Assembly: GCF_014204985.1 (NCBI RefSeq)
Contig: NZ_JACHMP010000001.1
Coordinates: 6,448,001-6,512,000, forward strand
Direction of reading: 5' to 3'
From: Streptosporangium becharense
GTDB lineage: Bacteria; Actinomycetota; Actinomycetes; Streptosporangiales; Streptosporangiaceae
Length of the DNA: 64,000 nt
The notes beneath the pieces are model-generated. The model made no database searches. It was given only the letters and a program-made list of their open reading frames with translations, and was not told the DNA's origin. Made by a program: the position numbers and the translations under genes. How positions within the stretch are numbered: the first letter of the stretch is position 1; each line of letters starts with the position of its first letter. Below are positions 53,050 through 61,534 of the stretch, in pieces.

Positions 53050-54246
53050 GTGGGACGGCTGACGGCACCGCCACGCACCCGGCTGGTCGAGATCGTGGTC
53101 CCCGTGTACAACGAGCAGCGGGTGCTCGCCGGGAGCGTCCGCCGCCTGCATGCCTACCTGACGGGGACCTTCCCCTACGGCTTCCGCATCACCATCGCCG
53201 ACAACGCCAGCACCGACGCCACCTGGCGGATCGCCACCGCCCTCGGCCGTGAGCTGCCGCACGTGCGCGCCGTCCACCTGGACGCCAAGGGGCGGGGGCG
53301 GGCACTGCGCAGGGTGTGGTCCGAGAGCGACGCCGACGTGGTCGGATACATGGACGTCGACCTCTCCACCGACCTCGACGCGTTCCTGCCGCTGGTGGCC
53401 CCGTTGCTGTCCGGCCACAGCGACCTGGCCATCGGCACCCGGCTGTCGAAGGGCGCCAACGTGGTCCGCGGGCCGAAGCGGGAGTTCATCTCGCGGACGT
53501 ACAACCTGCTGCTCAGGTCGGCGATGGGGGCCCGGTTCTCCGACGCCCAGTGCGGGTTCAAGGCGGCCCGCACCGAGATCGCGCAGGCGCTGCTGCCCGC
53601 GGTCGAGGACGAGGAGTGGTTCTTCGACACCGAGCTGCTGCTCCTGGCCGAGCGGCACGGCCTGCGCATCCACGAGGTGCCGGTCGACTGGGTGGACGAC
53701 CCCGACAGTCGCGTGGACATCGTGAAGACCGCCAAGGACGACCTCAGGGGGATGGCGAGGGTGGCACGCAGGACACTGTCGGGGGCGGTGCGGATCCCGG
53801 TGCCGCCGCGGGTGCAGCGGGCTCGGCTGCCCCGGGGCATGGCGCGTCAGCTGCCCGTCTTCGCCGTCATCGGCGTGCTCTGCACGCTGGCGCACCTGGG
53901 CCTGTTCGTCACCCTGCGGACGGTGCTGCCCGCCGTGGCGGCCAACGGCCTGGCCCTGTTCGTCACCGCCGTCGCCAACACCGCCGCCAACCGCCGTTTC
54001 ACCTTCGGCGTCGTCGGACGGGCCGGAGCGCTGCGTCACCAGCTCGAAGGCGGCCTGGCCCTCCTCATCGGCCTGCTGCTCAGCACCGGCGGCCTGGCCC
54101 TGCTCACCCTCCTGGCGCCCGGCGCCTCCACCGCGACCGAGGTCGTCGCGGTCGTGGTGGCCAACGCTCTGGCCACCCTGGTCCGTTTCCTGCTTCTGCG
54201 CACCTGGGTCTTCAACCCGCGCCGGACGAAGGAGGCCGGCCGATGA
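53050..54246 (+). CDS. GT2 polyprenol-phosphate glycosyltransferase fused to a GtrA domain
   Basis: The 398-residue protein has a GT-A domain similar to dolichol/polyprenol-phosphate mannosyl- or glucosyltransferases (VEIVVPVYNEQRVLAGSV, ITIADNASTDAT, GYMDVDLSTDLDAFLPLV, DAQCGFKAARTEI, WFFDTELLLLAERHGLRIHEVPVDW). A GtrA membrane domain with four helices follows (QLPVFAVIGVLCTLAHLGLFVTL, NTAANRRFTFG). Such fusions make or flip lipid-linked sugars used by PMT-type transferases. GGGGAG precedes the GTG. The next gene overlaps by 4 nt. Confidence 0.9.
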   Translation: MGRLTAPPRTRLVEIVVPVYNEQRVLAGSVRRLHAYLTGTFPYGFRITIADNASTDATWRIATALGRELPHVRAVHLDAKGRGRALRRVWSESDADVVGYMDVDLSTDLDAFLPLVAPLLSGHSDLAIGTRLSKGANVVRGPKREFISRTYNLLLRSAMGARFSDAQCGFKAARTEIAQALLPAVEDEEWFFDTELLLLAERHGLRIHEVPVDWVDDPDSRVDIVKTAKDDLRGMARVARRTLSGAVRIPVPPRVQRARLPRGMARQLPVFAVIGVLCTLAHLGLFVTLRTVLPAVAANGLALFVTAVANTAANRRFTFGVVGRAGALRHQLEGGLALLIGLLLSTGGLALLTLLAPGASTATEVVAVVVANALATLVRFLLLRTWVFNPRRTKEAGR

Positions 54247-56450
54247 CCATCGGCGCCGCGCACGACGCGGAGCCGCCCGCGACCGTCCCGGACCCGGCGG
54301 GCCCGCCCACAGCGGGCCCCGGCGCGGTGGGGGCGTCCGTGACCGTCCCGGACCCGGCGGGCCCGACGGCGACGTCCGGCGCGGTGGGACTCCCGTCGCG
54401 GACGGCCGGGGCGGGGGACGCCGCACGCCGGGTGTTCCTCGGCCGCCCCGGCGACCCCCGGTGGGCGAGGCCCGCCCTGTGGGGGGTGCTGGCGCTGGCC
54501 GCCGTCCTCCACCTGTGGGGGCTCGGGCAGAACGGTCACGCCAACGACTACTATTCCGCCGCGATCCTGTCGGGCACGCGGAGCTGGAAGGCGTTCTTCT
54601 TCGGTGCCCTGGACGCCGGGTCGTTCATCACCGTGGACAAGCCGCCGTTCGCGCTCTGGGTGATGGGACTGTCGGCGAGGATCTTCGGATTCGGCACGTG
54701 GAGCATGCTCGTGCCCCAGGCCCTCGCCGGGGTCGCCGCGGTCGCCGTGGTCCACTCGGCCGTCCGGCGTGCACTGCCCGGCGGGTACGGGCACGCGGCG
54801 GCGTCGGTCGCCGCCCTGGTGATGACGCTGACCCCGATCACCGTGGCCATCGACCGGGACAACAACCCCGACACCGTCCTCGTCCTGCTGCTGGTGCTCG
54901 CCGCCTGGTTCTGCCAGGAGGCGACCCGCACCGGGCGGCTGCGTGCCCTCCTGACCACGGCGCTGCTCGTCGGGCTGGCGTTCAACACCAAGATGCTCCA
55001 GGCGTACCTGGTGCTGCCCGCCTTCACCCTCGTCCACCTGGCCATGGCGCCGGGCACGCCGTGGCGCCGCCTCGGGCGACTGTCGGCGGCCGGGGCGGTG
55101 CTGGTGGCCGCCAGCGGCTGGTGGATGGTGATCGTCGACCTGTGGCCCGCGTCGAGCCGCCCCTACGTCGGCGGCAGCACCGACAACTCCGTCCGGGACC
55201 TCGTCGTCGGCTACAACGGCCTCGGCCGGATCTTCGGCGGCGGTGGTCCCGGCGGCGGTCGCGGGGGAGGGTTCGGCGGCGAGCCGGGTGCGGGACGCCT
55301 GTTCAACGACATCATGGCCGGGCAGATCTCCTGGCTGCTGCCCTTCGCCGTGCTCGCCCTGGTCGCGGGGCTGGTGCTGACCGTGCGCCGGCCGCTCCGG
55401 GACGCGCGCGGCACCCGGGCCGCGCTGCTGCTGTGGGGCGGCTGGCTCGCCGTCCACTACGCGGTGTTCAGCTTCTCCAGCGGCACCTTCCACCCGTACT
55501 ACACCACCGCGATGGCCCCGGCCGTCGCCGCGCTGACCGGGCTCGGCGGGACGCTCCTGTGGCGGGCGTACCGGGACTCCCCGGTGTGGTCGTGGGTGCT
55601 CCCGGCGGGGATCGCGGTCACCGGGGCGTGGGCGTTCACCGTGCTGCGCCGCACCGAGGACTTCGTGCCCTGGCTGGCGTGGGCCGTCGCGGGGGTCTCG
55701 GCGGCGGCCGTGGCCGGGCTCGTCCTGGCCCGGCTGGGGCACGGGCTCAGGACGCGCGTCGCCGCGGTCGCCCTGACGGCCGGGACGCTCGCGGCCCTCG
55801 CCGGTCCGGCCGCCTACGCGCTGACCCCGCTCGGCTCCCCGGTCAACGGCACCAACCCCACCGCGGGTCCCGCTGGGAGCGGTCCCGGGTTCGGGGGCAT
55901 GCGCGGGCGCTTCCCCGGTGGTGCCCGGCCGGACGGAACGGACCAGGTTCCCGGCGACGGCGACCTCCCCGCCGGGGCCGGGCAGGATGCCCCGGAGGGT
56001 GTGTCCGGCGGTGCCGGGCAGCCGTCCATGCCGACGGACGGGCCGACGGACGGGCCGGTGGACGGGCCGGTGGACGGCATGCGGGGCGGTCCCGGCGGGG
56101 CCGTCGACCAGCGGATGATCGAATACCTCAGGAGGAACCGGGGGAGCGCGACCTGGCTGGTCGCGGTGGGCAGCGCGCAGAGCGCCTCGTCCGTCATCCT
56201 GTCGACCGGACTGCCCGTCATCGCCATGGGCGGTTTCACCGGCGGCGACCCGGCGATGACCGTGGACCGGCTCGCCTCGCTGGTCTCCTCCGGTCGGCTC
56301 AGGTACGTCATGACCGGCGGCGGCCGGGGCGGTCCCGGGGGTGGCGGCGACACCGGGGTGACCGAGTGGGTGCGGGCCAACTGCACCGCCGTGGTGGCCG
56401 CGGAGTACGGCGGCGCCACGGGTCAGTCGCCGCTGTACCGGTGCGGCTGA
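54243..56450 (+). CDS. PMT/ArnT-like membrane glycosyltransferase
   Basis: The 735-residue protein has a disordered N-terminal tail with a repeated VTVPDPAGP unit, then about ten to twelve membrane helices with the GT-C acidic motif region (NDYYSAAILSGTRSWKAFFFGALDAGSFITVDKPP). After an extracytoplasmic Gly/Asp/Pro-rich linker comes a C-terminal globular domain (DQRMIEYLRRNRGSATWLVAVGSAQSASSVILSTGLPVIAMGGFTGGDPAMTVDRL). The layout matches YkcB-type and actinobacterial mannosyltransferases that use a polyprenol-phosphate sugar made by the GT2 partner. ATG overlaps the upstream TGA (ATGA), indicating coupling. The acceptor is unknown. Confidence 0.9.
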   Translation: MTIGAAHDAEPPATVPDPAGPPTAGPGAVGASVTVPDPAGPTATSGAVGLPSRTAGAGDAARRVFLGRPGDPRWARPALWGVLALAAVLHLWGLGQNGHANDYYSAAILSGTRSWKAFFFGALDAGSFITVDKPPFALWVMGLSARIFGFGTWSMLVPQALAGVAAVAVVHSAVRRALPGGYGHAAASVAALVMTLTPITVAIDRDNNPDTVLVLLLVLAAWFCQEATRTGRLRALLTTALLVGLAFNTKMLQAYLVLPAFTLVHLAMAPGTPWRRLGRLSAAGAVLVAASGWWMVIVDLWPASSRPYVGGSTDNSVRDLVVGYNGLGRIFGGGGPGGGRGGGFGGEPGAGRLFNDIMAGQISWLLPFAVLALVAGLVLTVRRPLRDARGTRAALLLWGGWLAVHYAVFSFSSGTFHPYYTTAMAPAVAALTGLGGTLLWRAYRDSPVWSWVLPAGIAVTGAWAFTVLRRTEDFVPWLAWAVAGVSAAAVAGLVLARLGHGLRTRVAAVALTAGTLAALAGPAAYALTPLGSPVNGTNPTAGPAGSGPGFGGMRGRFPGGARPDGTDQVPGDGDLPAGAGQDAPEGVSGGAGQPSMPTDGPTDGPVDGPVDGMRGGPGGAVDQRMIEYLRRNRGSATWLVAVGSAQSASSVILSTGLPVIAMGGFTGGDPAMTVDRLASLVSSGRLRYVMTGGGRGGPGGGGDTGVTEWVRANCTAVVAAEYGGATGQSPLYRCG

Positions 56451-56545
56451 CCTTCCGGCGGGACGGTTCCGGCCCGGCCCTGTCCTGGCTCCGTCCCGTC
56501 CGCCGGGCTGCCGGATGAGACGGCCGGGACGGAACCGGACTATTG

Positions 56546-56563
56546 ACTGATTAGCCAATCAGT
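56546..56563. promoter_or_regulatory. 18-bp palindrome upstream of the TetR gene
   Basis: ACTGATT-AGCC-AATCAGT is a perfect 7-bp inverted repeat around four bases, overlapping a TTGACT at 56543-56548. It lies 41 nt before the TetR start and is the likely autoregulatory operator. No second copy was noticed elsewhere in the window. Confidence 0.65.
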
Positions 56564-56604
56564 AGTATTGAGATCACGGCCCCGCGCTGCTGTAGTCTTG
56601 CGCA

Positions 56605-57258
56605 GTGCACAGCGGAGGAGGGGCGCGTAGCAGCCGCGCCGACCAGGCCGACCAGCGGCGAGCGGAGCTGCTCGAGGCCGCCAGGCGGGTGGTGCTGGAG
56701 CGGGGGCTGGCCAGCACCCGTGTCGCCGACATCGCCAGGGCGACCAACGTGAGTGGCGGGCTGGTCCACTACCACTTCGCCACCAAGGACGACCTCATCA
56801 CCGAGATGCTCCGCAGCACCAGCGACGCGGAGGTCCAGCGGCTCCGGGAGATCGCCGCCGAGCCGGGCAGCGCGATCCAGCGCCTCGACCGCGTCCTGCG
56901 CTTCTACATCCCCGCCTCCCGCTCCGACCAGAGCTGGATCCTCTGGCTGGACGCCTGGGCGGTCGGGGTGCGCGAGGAGTCCGTCCGGACGATCCTGCTG
57001 GAGCTGGAGGGGGTCTGGATCGACATCCTCGGCCGGGTGATCGCCGAGGGCGTGGCCGCGGGCGAGTTCGCCTGCGACGACCCCCAGGGGTCGGCCGAGC
57101 GGATCGACGGCATGCTCGACGGCCTCGTCGTCCGCTACACCCTGCACGCCGGCAACATGTCCAGGTCGCGGCTGCTCCACCACGCCCGGGTCGCCGCCGC
57201 CCGGGAGGTCGGCCTCGATCCCTCCGCCTTCCCCGCCGACCCGGCCGAGGTCTCCTGA
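56605..57258 (+). CDS. TetR-family regulator
   Basis: The 217-residue protein has a TetR helix-turn-helix (RRAELLEAARRVVLERGLASTRVADIARATNVSGGLVHYHFATKDDLITEML) and a C-terminal ligand domain of the BetI-like type (WILWLDAWAVGVREESVRTILLELEGVWIDILGRVIAEG). Its target is not evident; the closest operons are the GT2/PMT pair upstream and the acyl-CoA genes on the opposite strand. TAGTCT lies 6 nt before the GTG at 56605, so the transcript is probably leaderless. Confidence 0.9.
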   Translation: MHSGGGARSSRADQADQRRAELLEAARRVVLERGLASTRVADIARATNVSGGLVHYHFATKDDLITEMLRSTSDAEVQRLREIAAEPGSAIQRLDRVLRFYIPASRSDQSWILWLDAWAVGVREESVRTILLELEGVWIDILGRVIAEGVAAGEFACDDPQGSAERIDGMLDGLVVRYTLHAGNMSRSRLLHHARVAAAREVGLDPSAFPADPAEVS

Positions 57259-57360
57259 CACGTTCCCCGGCCCGAAGGGTGGAGCGCCGCGGTGGATTCC
57301 GGCGGCGGTCCGGGGCGCCCCGGGTGCCCCGGCGGCATCGGCCGGGGCCGGGAGGGGCAA

Positions 57361-57419
57361 CCCCGGCTGGGCAGGGCCGCGAGCGGAAGAGTCAGCCCCG
57401 GCTGGGCAGGGCCGCGAGC
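57361..57419. repeat. 24-bp direct duplication
   Basis: A 24-bp sequence beginning CCCCGGCTGG occurs exactly at 57361-57384 and 57396-57419, offset 35 bp. The right copy encodes the C-terminal residues (LAALPSRG) of the small minus-strand gene; the left copy lies past its stop codon. It looks like a recent short duplication. Confidence 0.75.
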
Positions 57420-57658
57420 AGGAAGGCCAGCCGTGCCGCGGCGTCCTCGACGTTGTCCGCGGATCCGAGCCGGTAGCCCCACGAGGTGATGAAGCCGCCG
57501 TCCTGCGAACAGGTCACGGTCTCCATCAGGGTGCTGCTGAAGCGGTTGCGGACGCACACGTAGGCGGGGTCGCCGAAGGAGAGCCGCTGCACGGTCAGGT
57601 CCGCGTGGTGCCGCACCGCGGCGACGAACCTCTCCAGGCAGGACAGCGTGTCCAGCAT
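57392..57658 (-). CDS. small hypothetical protein
   Basis: The 88-residue cytoplasmic protein (MLDTLSCLERFVAAVRHHADLTVQRLSFGDPAYVCVRNRF...) has an alpha-beta pattern with a helical C-terminus ending LLAALPSRG. I do not recognise the family. GGAGGTG lies about 8 nt before the ATG. It converges on the TetR gene, and its 3' end is part of a 24-bp duplication. Confidence 0.65.
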   Translation of the reverse strand: MLDTLSCLERFVAAVRHHADLTVQRLSFGDPAYVCVRNRFSSTLMETVTCSQDGGFITSWGYRLGSADNVEDAAARLAFLLAALPSRG

Positions 57659-57718
57659 CGTGCGTCACCTCCGTCCCGACAGAGAATCGCATGATCTTGT
57701 GAGGCTAATCAAGCGATT

Positions 57719-57815
57719 GTGACTTTTTGTCCCTCGGACTGTGTGGTTTATCCCGTGGGATGTGTAGTTTGTCCCCGAGACCGTGTGGTTTCTCCCCGAG
57801 GGGTGTGCGGCGACG
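57719..57815. repeat. 21-bp tandem repeats
   Basis: Units with GTGTGGTTT-x-TCCCC(G) recur at 57741, 57762 and 57783 (exact 21-bp period), with weaker copies starting at 57719 and 57803. On the minus strand the array reads as a heptapeptide repeat (G-x-N-H/Y-T-V/S-x), but no good start or ribosome binding site supports a gene. It lies upstream of the small hypothetical gene. Confidence 0.65.
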
Positions 57816-57839
57816 GCACGGTCCCGGGCCGCGCGGGTC

Positions 57840-58865
57840 TCACATGAAGGCGCGGGCACGGGCGAACAGGTTCAGTGTGGTCGCGTGCAGCAGGTCTCCG
57901 AGCTCCTTGGGGGCCCTGCCCGCGCACGCCCGCGCGTGGGTGCCCTCCAGGACGATGCCGAGCTTGAAGCAGGCCAGCACCGCGTACCAGTCGGCGGCCG
58001 AGACGTCGCGGTCCGACAGCGCCGCGTAGCACTCGACGAGTTCCGCGGTCGTGGCCAGCCCGGTGACGCCGCCGTACAGCGCGCTCGTGCCGTCGGGGGA
58101 GGGCCAGGTCGCGAGCAGCCACCCCAGGTCCACCAGCGGGTCGCCCACCGTGCACATCTCCCAGTCGACGATCGCGGCCACCCTGGGACCGTCGCAGGCG
58201 AACATGAGGTTGGCCAGGTGGTAGTCGCCGTGCATGATCCCCGGCGTGAAGTCACGCGGCCGGTTCCGCTCCAGCCAGGCGGCCGTCTCCTCCAGGCCGG
58301 GGATGTCCGGACCCGGGTAGCCCTCCAGCGCCGCGTAGCCGTCCAGTTCTCCCATCCAGCGGGGCACCTGCCGCTCCAGGAAGCCCTCCGGCCGGCCGAA
58401 CCCGTCCAGCGGCCGGTGGTCCACCCGCCCCAGGTCGGTCAGGGCCGAGGCCGCCTCCAGGCCCATCCGGTGCCGGATCGCGGGGTCGCTCGCGTGGGGC
58501 TCGGGCAGCCCGACGGCGGCGTTGAACCCGTCGACCGGCTCCATCAGGTAGAAGACCGCACCCATGACATTCTCGTCCGTGCAGGCGGCGACGAGGCGGG
58601 GTGCCGGGACCGGGGTGTCCCGCAGGAGCGTGAGCACCCGGGCCTCCCGGCGCAGCACCTCGTTGCTCCTGGCCCTCGGGTGCAGCGGCGGCCTGCGGAG
58701 CACGTACGCCGCGCCGCCCCGGGTGAAGCGCACCATCACGTTCTGGGTGCCGCCGGTCACCGGTGCGACCTGTTCGAACGGCCCGCCCGGCAGGCCCTGC
58801 TCGTCCATCCAGGCGCCGAGTACGTCGAAGTCGATCGCGGTGACGTCGATGTGCAGGGAAGTCAT
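57840..58865 (-). CDS. APH-like phosphotransferase (ACAD10-N-terminal type)
   Basis: The 341-residue protein is a kinase-fold phosphotransferase: VTGGTQNVMVRFTRGGAAYVLRRPPLHPRA (nucleotide loop), GIMHGDYHLANLMF (catalytic Asp) and VAAIVDWEMCTVGDPLVDLGWLLATW (metal-binding Asp). Proteins of this type are found with acyl-CoA dehydrogenases and resemble the kinase domain of ACAD10/11, which phosphorylates 4-hydroxyacyl-CoAs. It lies on the same strand as the AtuA/carboxylase operon after a 102-nt gap, so a hydroxyacyl-CoA role is a reasonable inference. Confidence 0.88.
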   Translation of the reverse strand: MTSLHIDVTAIDFDVLGAWMDEQGLPGGPFEQVAPVTGGTQNVMVRFTRGGAAYVLRRPPLHPRARSNEVLRREARVLTLLRDTPVPAPRLVAACTDENVMGAVFYLMEPVDGFNAAVGLPEPHASDPAIRHRMGLEAASALTDLGRVDHRPLDGFGRPEGFLERQVPRWMGELDGYAALEGYPGPDIPGLEETAAWLERNRPRDFTPGIMHGDYHLANLMFACDGPRVAAIVDWEMCTVGDPLVDLGWLLATWPSPDGTSALYGGVTGLATTAELVECYAALSDRDVSAADWYAVLACFKLGIVLEGTHARACAGRAPKELGDLLHATTLNLFARARAFM

Positions 58866-58967
58866 GCGTCCACCTTAACCGAATGATGTTCTAGCGAAGG
58901 TGAATCTACGGCCGCCGCCGGTGACGGTCAACAGCGCACCCACGGCGCTCGCGGCGGGGCCGGTGCC

Positions 58968-60713
58968 TCACAGCAGTTCGGCGGGGATGTCGGCGAGCCG
59001 GGCACGCAGTTCCTCGCCGAGCGCCTTGGCCTGGGCGTCGAGGCGGGGATTGGCGGCCACGCCCCTGCCCAGCAGGCCGTGGACGACGAAGTTGAGGGCG
59101 AGCAGGTTGGGCAGCTCGAAACGCTCGATCCTGAGCCCGGCGGTGGACGGCAGCAACTCCGCCAGGCGTCCGGCCGTCAGGTAGGCGGCCAGCCACTCGA
59201 ACTGCCCTGCCGTGCGGACCCAGACCCCCAGGTTGGCGTCGCCCCCCTTGTCGCCGGAACGGGCGCCGACGATGGTCCCCAGCGCGGCCCGCACGGTCCG
59301 CTCGCCGTCCCCGGTCCGCTCGCCGTCTCCGGCTCGTTCATCGGGTTCCGGCGGGGCACCGGTCCCGGCCGCGGGGTCCGCACCGGCCTCCCACACCACA
59401 GGGGCGGCACCGGATCCACCGCCGCCGGGCGGGCCGGAGATCTCCCGGCCGTCGAGCCACACGCGCGCCCGTACGCTCTCCGCCGGCACGAGCGTCGGCC
59501 AGTAGACCCCGTACGGCGAGGCGTCCCCGGGAGGGGTGAGGGCGTAGCAGCCGGGATAGCTCGCCAGGGCCGTCTCGACCACGGCGGAGGAGAACGCCCG
59601 CCCCGCCTTCTTCCGGTCGGCGTCCATCACGGTGATCCGGAGCAGGGCCGTCCCGGCGAGCGGGGTGAGCTCCACGTGCACCCGGTCGAACGACTCCTTC
59701 GGGACGCGTGCCCAGACGGCCTCCTCGGCCAGCCTCGCCTTGGCCTCGATGTCCAGGCCGGTCAGCACCAGTGTCATGGTGTTGCGGTGACCGGCCAGGT
59801 AGTTGACGGCGACCTTGAGGGTGTCGGGCGGCGCCTCGCCGCGCACTCCCCGGATCCGGACCCGGTCCGGCCCCTCCTGCTCCAGGCGGATCGTGTCGAA
59901 ACGCGCGACCGCGTCGGGGCCGAGGTAGCGGGGTGAGCCGATCTCGTACAGCAGCTGTGCGGTGACGGTGCCCACCGAGACCAGCCCGCCGGTCCCGGGA
60001 TGCTTGGTGACCACACTGGAGCCGTCCTCCGCCAGCTCCACCAGGGGGAAGCCGCAGCGGGCCGGGTCCGGGACCTCGGCGAAGAACGCGTAGTTGCCGC
60101 CGGTCGCCTGGCAGCCGCACTCGATGACGTGCCCGGCGACCATCGACCCGGCCAGCGCGTCGTGGTCGCCGGGGCCCCAGCCGTAACGCCAGATCCCCGG
60201 TCCGGTGACCAGCGCGGCGTCGGTCACCCGGCCGGTCACCACCACGTCGGCGCCGGCGGACAGGGCGTCGGCGATGGGCCGCCCGCCCAGGTACGCGTTG
60301 GCGGTCAGCGGCGCCGCGGGCAGCGGCTCACCGGTGTCGAGGTTGACCGCGCCGCCCAGGTCGCGGCCGGTGAGGTCGTCCCCGGTGACGTGCGCGACCC
60401 GCGCGTTCAGCCCGAGGCGTCCGGCCAGCTCGGCGACCGCCCCTGCGCACCCGGCGGGGTCGAGCCCGCCCGCGTTGGAGACGATCTTGATTCCCCGGTC
60501 CAGGCACGTCCCCAGCACCTCCTCCAGCTGCGTGAGGAAGGTCGTGGCGTACCCAGGACGCCCCCTGAGCCGGTTGCCCGCCAGGATCAGCATGGTCAGC
60601 TCGGCGAGCCAGTCGCCGGTGAGCACGTCGATCGGGCCGCCCTCCACCATCTCCCGGGCGGCCGACAACCGGTCGCCGTAGAAGCCGGAGCAGTTGGCGA
60701 CGCGCAGCATCAT
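58968..60713 (-). CDS. AtuA-type DUF1446 protein
   Basis: The 581-residue protein matches the acyclic terpene utilisation protein AtuA/DUF1446 family: LRVANCSGFYGDRLSAAREMVEGGPIDVLTGDWLAELTM, GIKIVSNAGGLDP, TANAYLGGRPIADALSAGADVVVTGRVTDAAL, GHVIECGCQATGGNYAFF, KHPGTGGLVSVGTVTAQLLYEIG. The C-terminus has GARSGDKGGDANLGVWV. Members accompany geranyl-CoA or methylcrotonyl-CoA carboxylase genes, but their chemistry is undefined. The ATG overlaps the hydratase stop (ATGA). Confidence 0.9.
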   Translation of the reverse strand: MMLRVANCSGFYGDRLSAAREMVEGGPIDVLTGDWLAELTMLILAGNRLRGRPGYATTFLTQLEEVLGTCLDRGIKIVSNAGGLDPAGCAGAVAELAGRLGLNARVAHVTGDDLTGRDLGGAVNLDTGEPLPAAPLTANAYLGGRPIADALSAGADVVVTGRVTDAALVTGPGIWRYGWGPGDHDALAGSMVAGHVIECGCQATGGNYAFFAEVPDPARCGFPLVELAEDGSSVVTKHPGTGGLVSVGTVTAQLLYEIGSPRYLGPDAVARFDTIRLEQEGPDRVRIRGVRGEAPPDTLKVAVNYLAGHRNTMTLVLTGLDIEAKARLAEEAVWARVPKESFDRVHVELTPLAGTALLRITVMDADRKKAGRAFSSAVVETALASYPGCYALTPPGDASPYGVYWPTLVPAESVRARVWLDGREISGPPGGGGSGAAPVVWEAGADPAAGTGAPPEPDERAGDGERTGDGERTVRAALGTIVGARSGDKGGDANLGVWVRTAGQFEWLAAYLTAGRLAELLPSTAGLRIERFELPNLLALNFVVHGLLGRGVAANPRLDAQAKALGEELRARLADIPAELL

Positions 60714-61534
60714 GCCTCCTCGGCCGGCTCCCCGGCGGTGGGAACCCACGACGGGAGCCGCTTGTCCATGAAGGCGGCGATGCCCTCCTGTCCCTCGGCG
60801 GAGGTGAAGCGCCGGGCGGACAGCTCCGCCATCTGCCGCATGCCCTCCTCCACGCTCAGCGCCGGCACGGTCCGCACGAGCCGCTTGGTGAGCGCGAGCG
60901 CCTCCGGGCCGCCGCGCAGCAGCATGCCGGTGTAGTGGGCGACCGTCGCGTCCAGTTCCGCCTCGGGCACGGCCCGGGTGAGCAGCCCGATCTCCTGGGC
61001 ACGGGCGGCGTCGAAGGTCTCGCCGGTGAGCAGGTACTCCGCCGCGGCACGCGGGTCGAGTCGCCGCAGCACGGTCACCGCGATCATCGCGGGCACCACG
61101 CCGAGCCGTACCTCGGTGAACGCGAACGACGCCGAATCGGGGGCGATCGCGAAGTCGCAGGCTGCCACCAGGCCCAGGCCGCCCGCCCGCGCGGTGCCGT
61201 TCAGGCGGCAGACCACGGGCTTCGGGCTCTCCCAGACGAGCCTCATGATCTCCGGAAACGACGCGGTCACCGGCGCCTCACCTGCGCCGGAGGGGGCGAG
61301 CCGCTGCTCCTTCAGGTCGGCACCCGCGCAGAACACCGGCCCGGTGCCGGTGAGCACGACCACCCGCACGCTCTCCTCGGCCAGGGCCCAGGTGAGCCGG
61401 TCCTCCAGGTCGCCGAGCAGCCGCACCGACAGCGCGTTGCGATTGCGGGGGGAGTCGAGAGTGATCGTCGCGACCCCTCCGGACACCTCCTTGCGCACCA
61501 GCCGCTCCACCGGTCGGTCCTCGTCGTCTCTCAT
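60710..61534 (-). CDS. enoyl-CoA hydratase/isomerase
   Basis: The 274-residue crotonase has the usual signatures: ATITLDSPRNRNALS, VLTGTGPVFCAGADLKE (oxyanion hole), KPVVCRLNGTARAGGLGLVAACDFAIAPDSASFAFTEVRLGVVPAMIAVTVLRRL (second oxyanion Gly and acid residues) and AARRFT-like SARRFTSAEGQEGIAAFMDKR. In the operon it could hydrate methylglutaconyl-CoA or a homologous product of the carboxylase. The ATG overlaps the carboxylase stop (ATGA). The stop overlaps the AtuA start. Confidence 0.92.
   Translation of the reverse strand: MRDDEDRPVERLVRKEVSGGVATITLDSPRNRNALSVRLLGDLEDRLTWALAEESVRVVVLTGTGPVFCAGADLKEQRLAPSGAGEAPVTASFPEIMRLVWESPKPVVCRLNGTARAGGLGLVAACDFAIAPDSASFAFTEVRLGVVPAMIAVTVLRRLDPRAAAEYLLTGETFDAARAQEIGLLTRAVPEAELDATVAHYTGMLLRGGPEALALTKRLVRTVPALSVEEGMRQMAELSARRFTSAEGQEGIAAFMDKRLPSWVPTAGEPAEEA

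Noticed and set aside
57719..57815. CRISPR array or small coding gene
   Set aside because: 21-bp tandem units without spacers; no ribosome binding site or plausible start for the minus-strand frame.
58866..58967. KstR-like operator between the phosphotransferase and AtuA genes
   Set aside because: Only a partial AAC...GTT resemblance; symmetry too weak to support a call.
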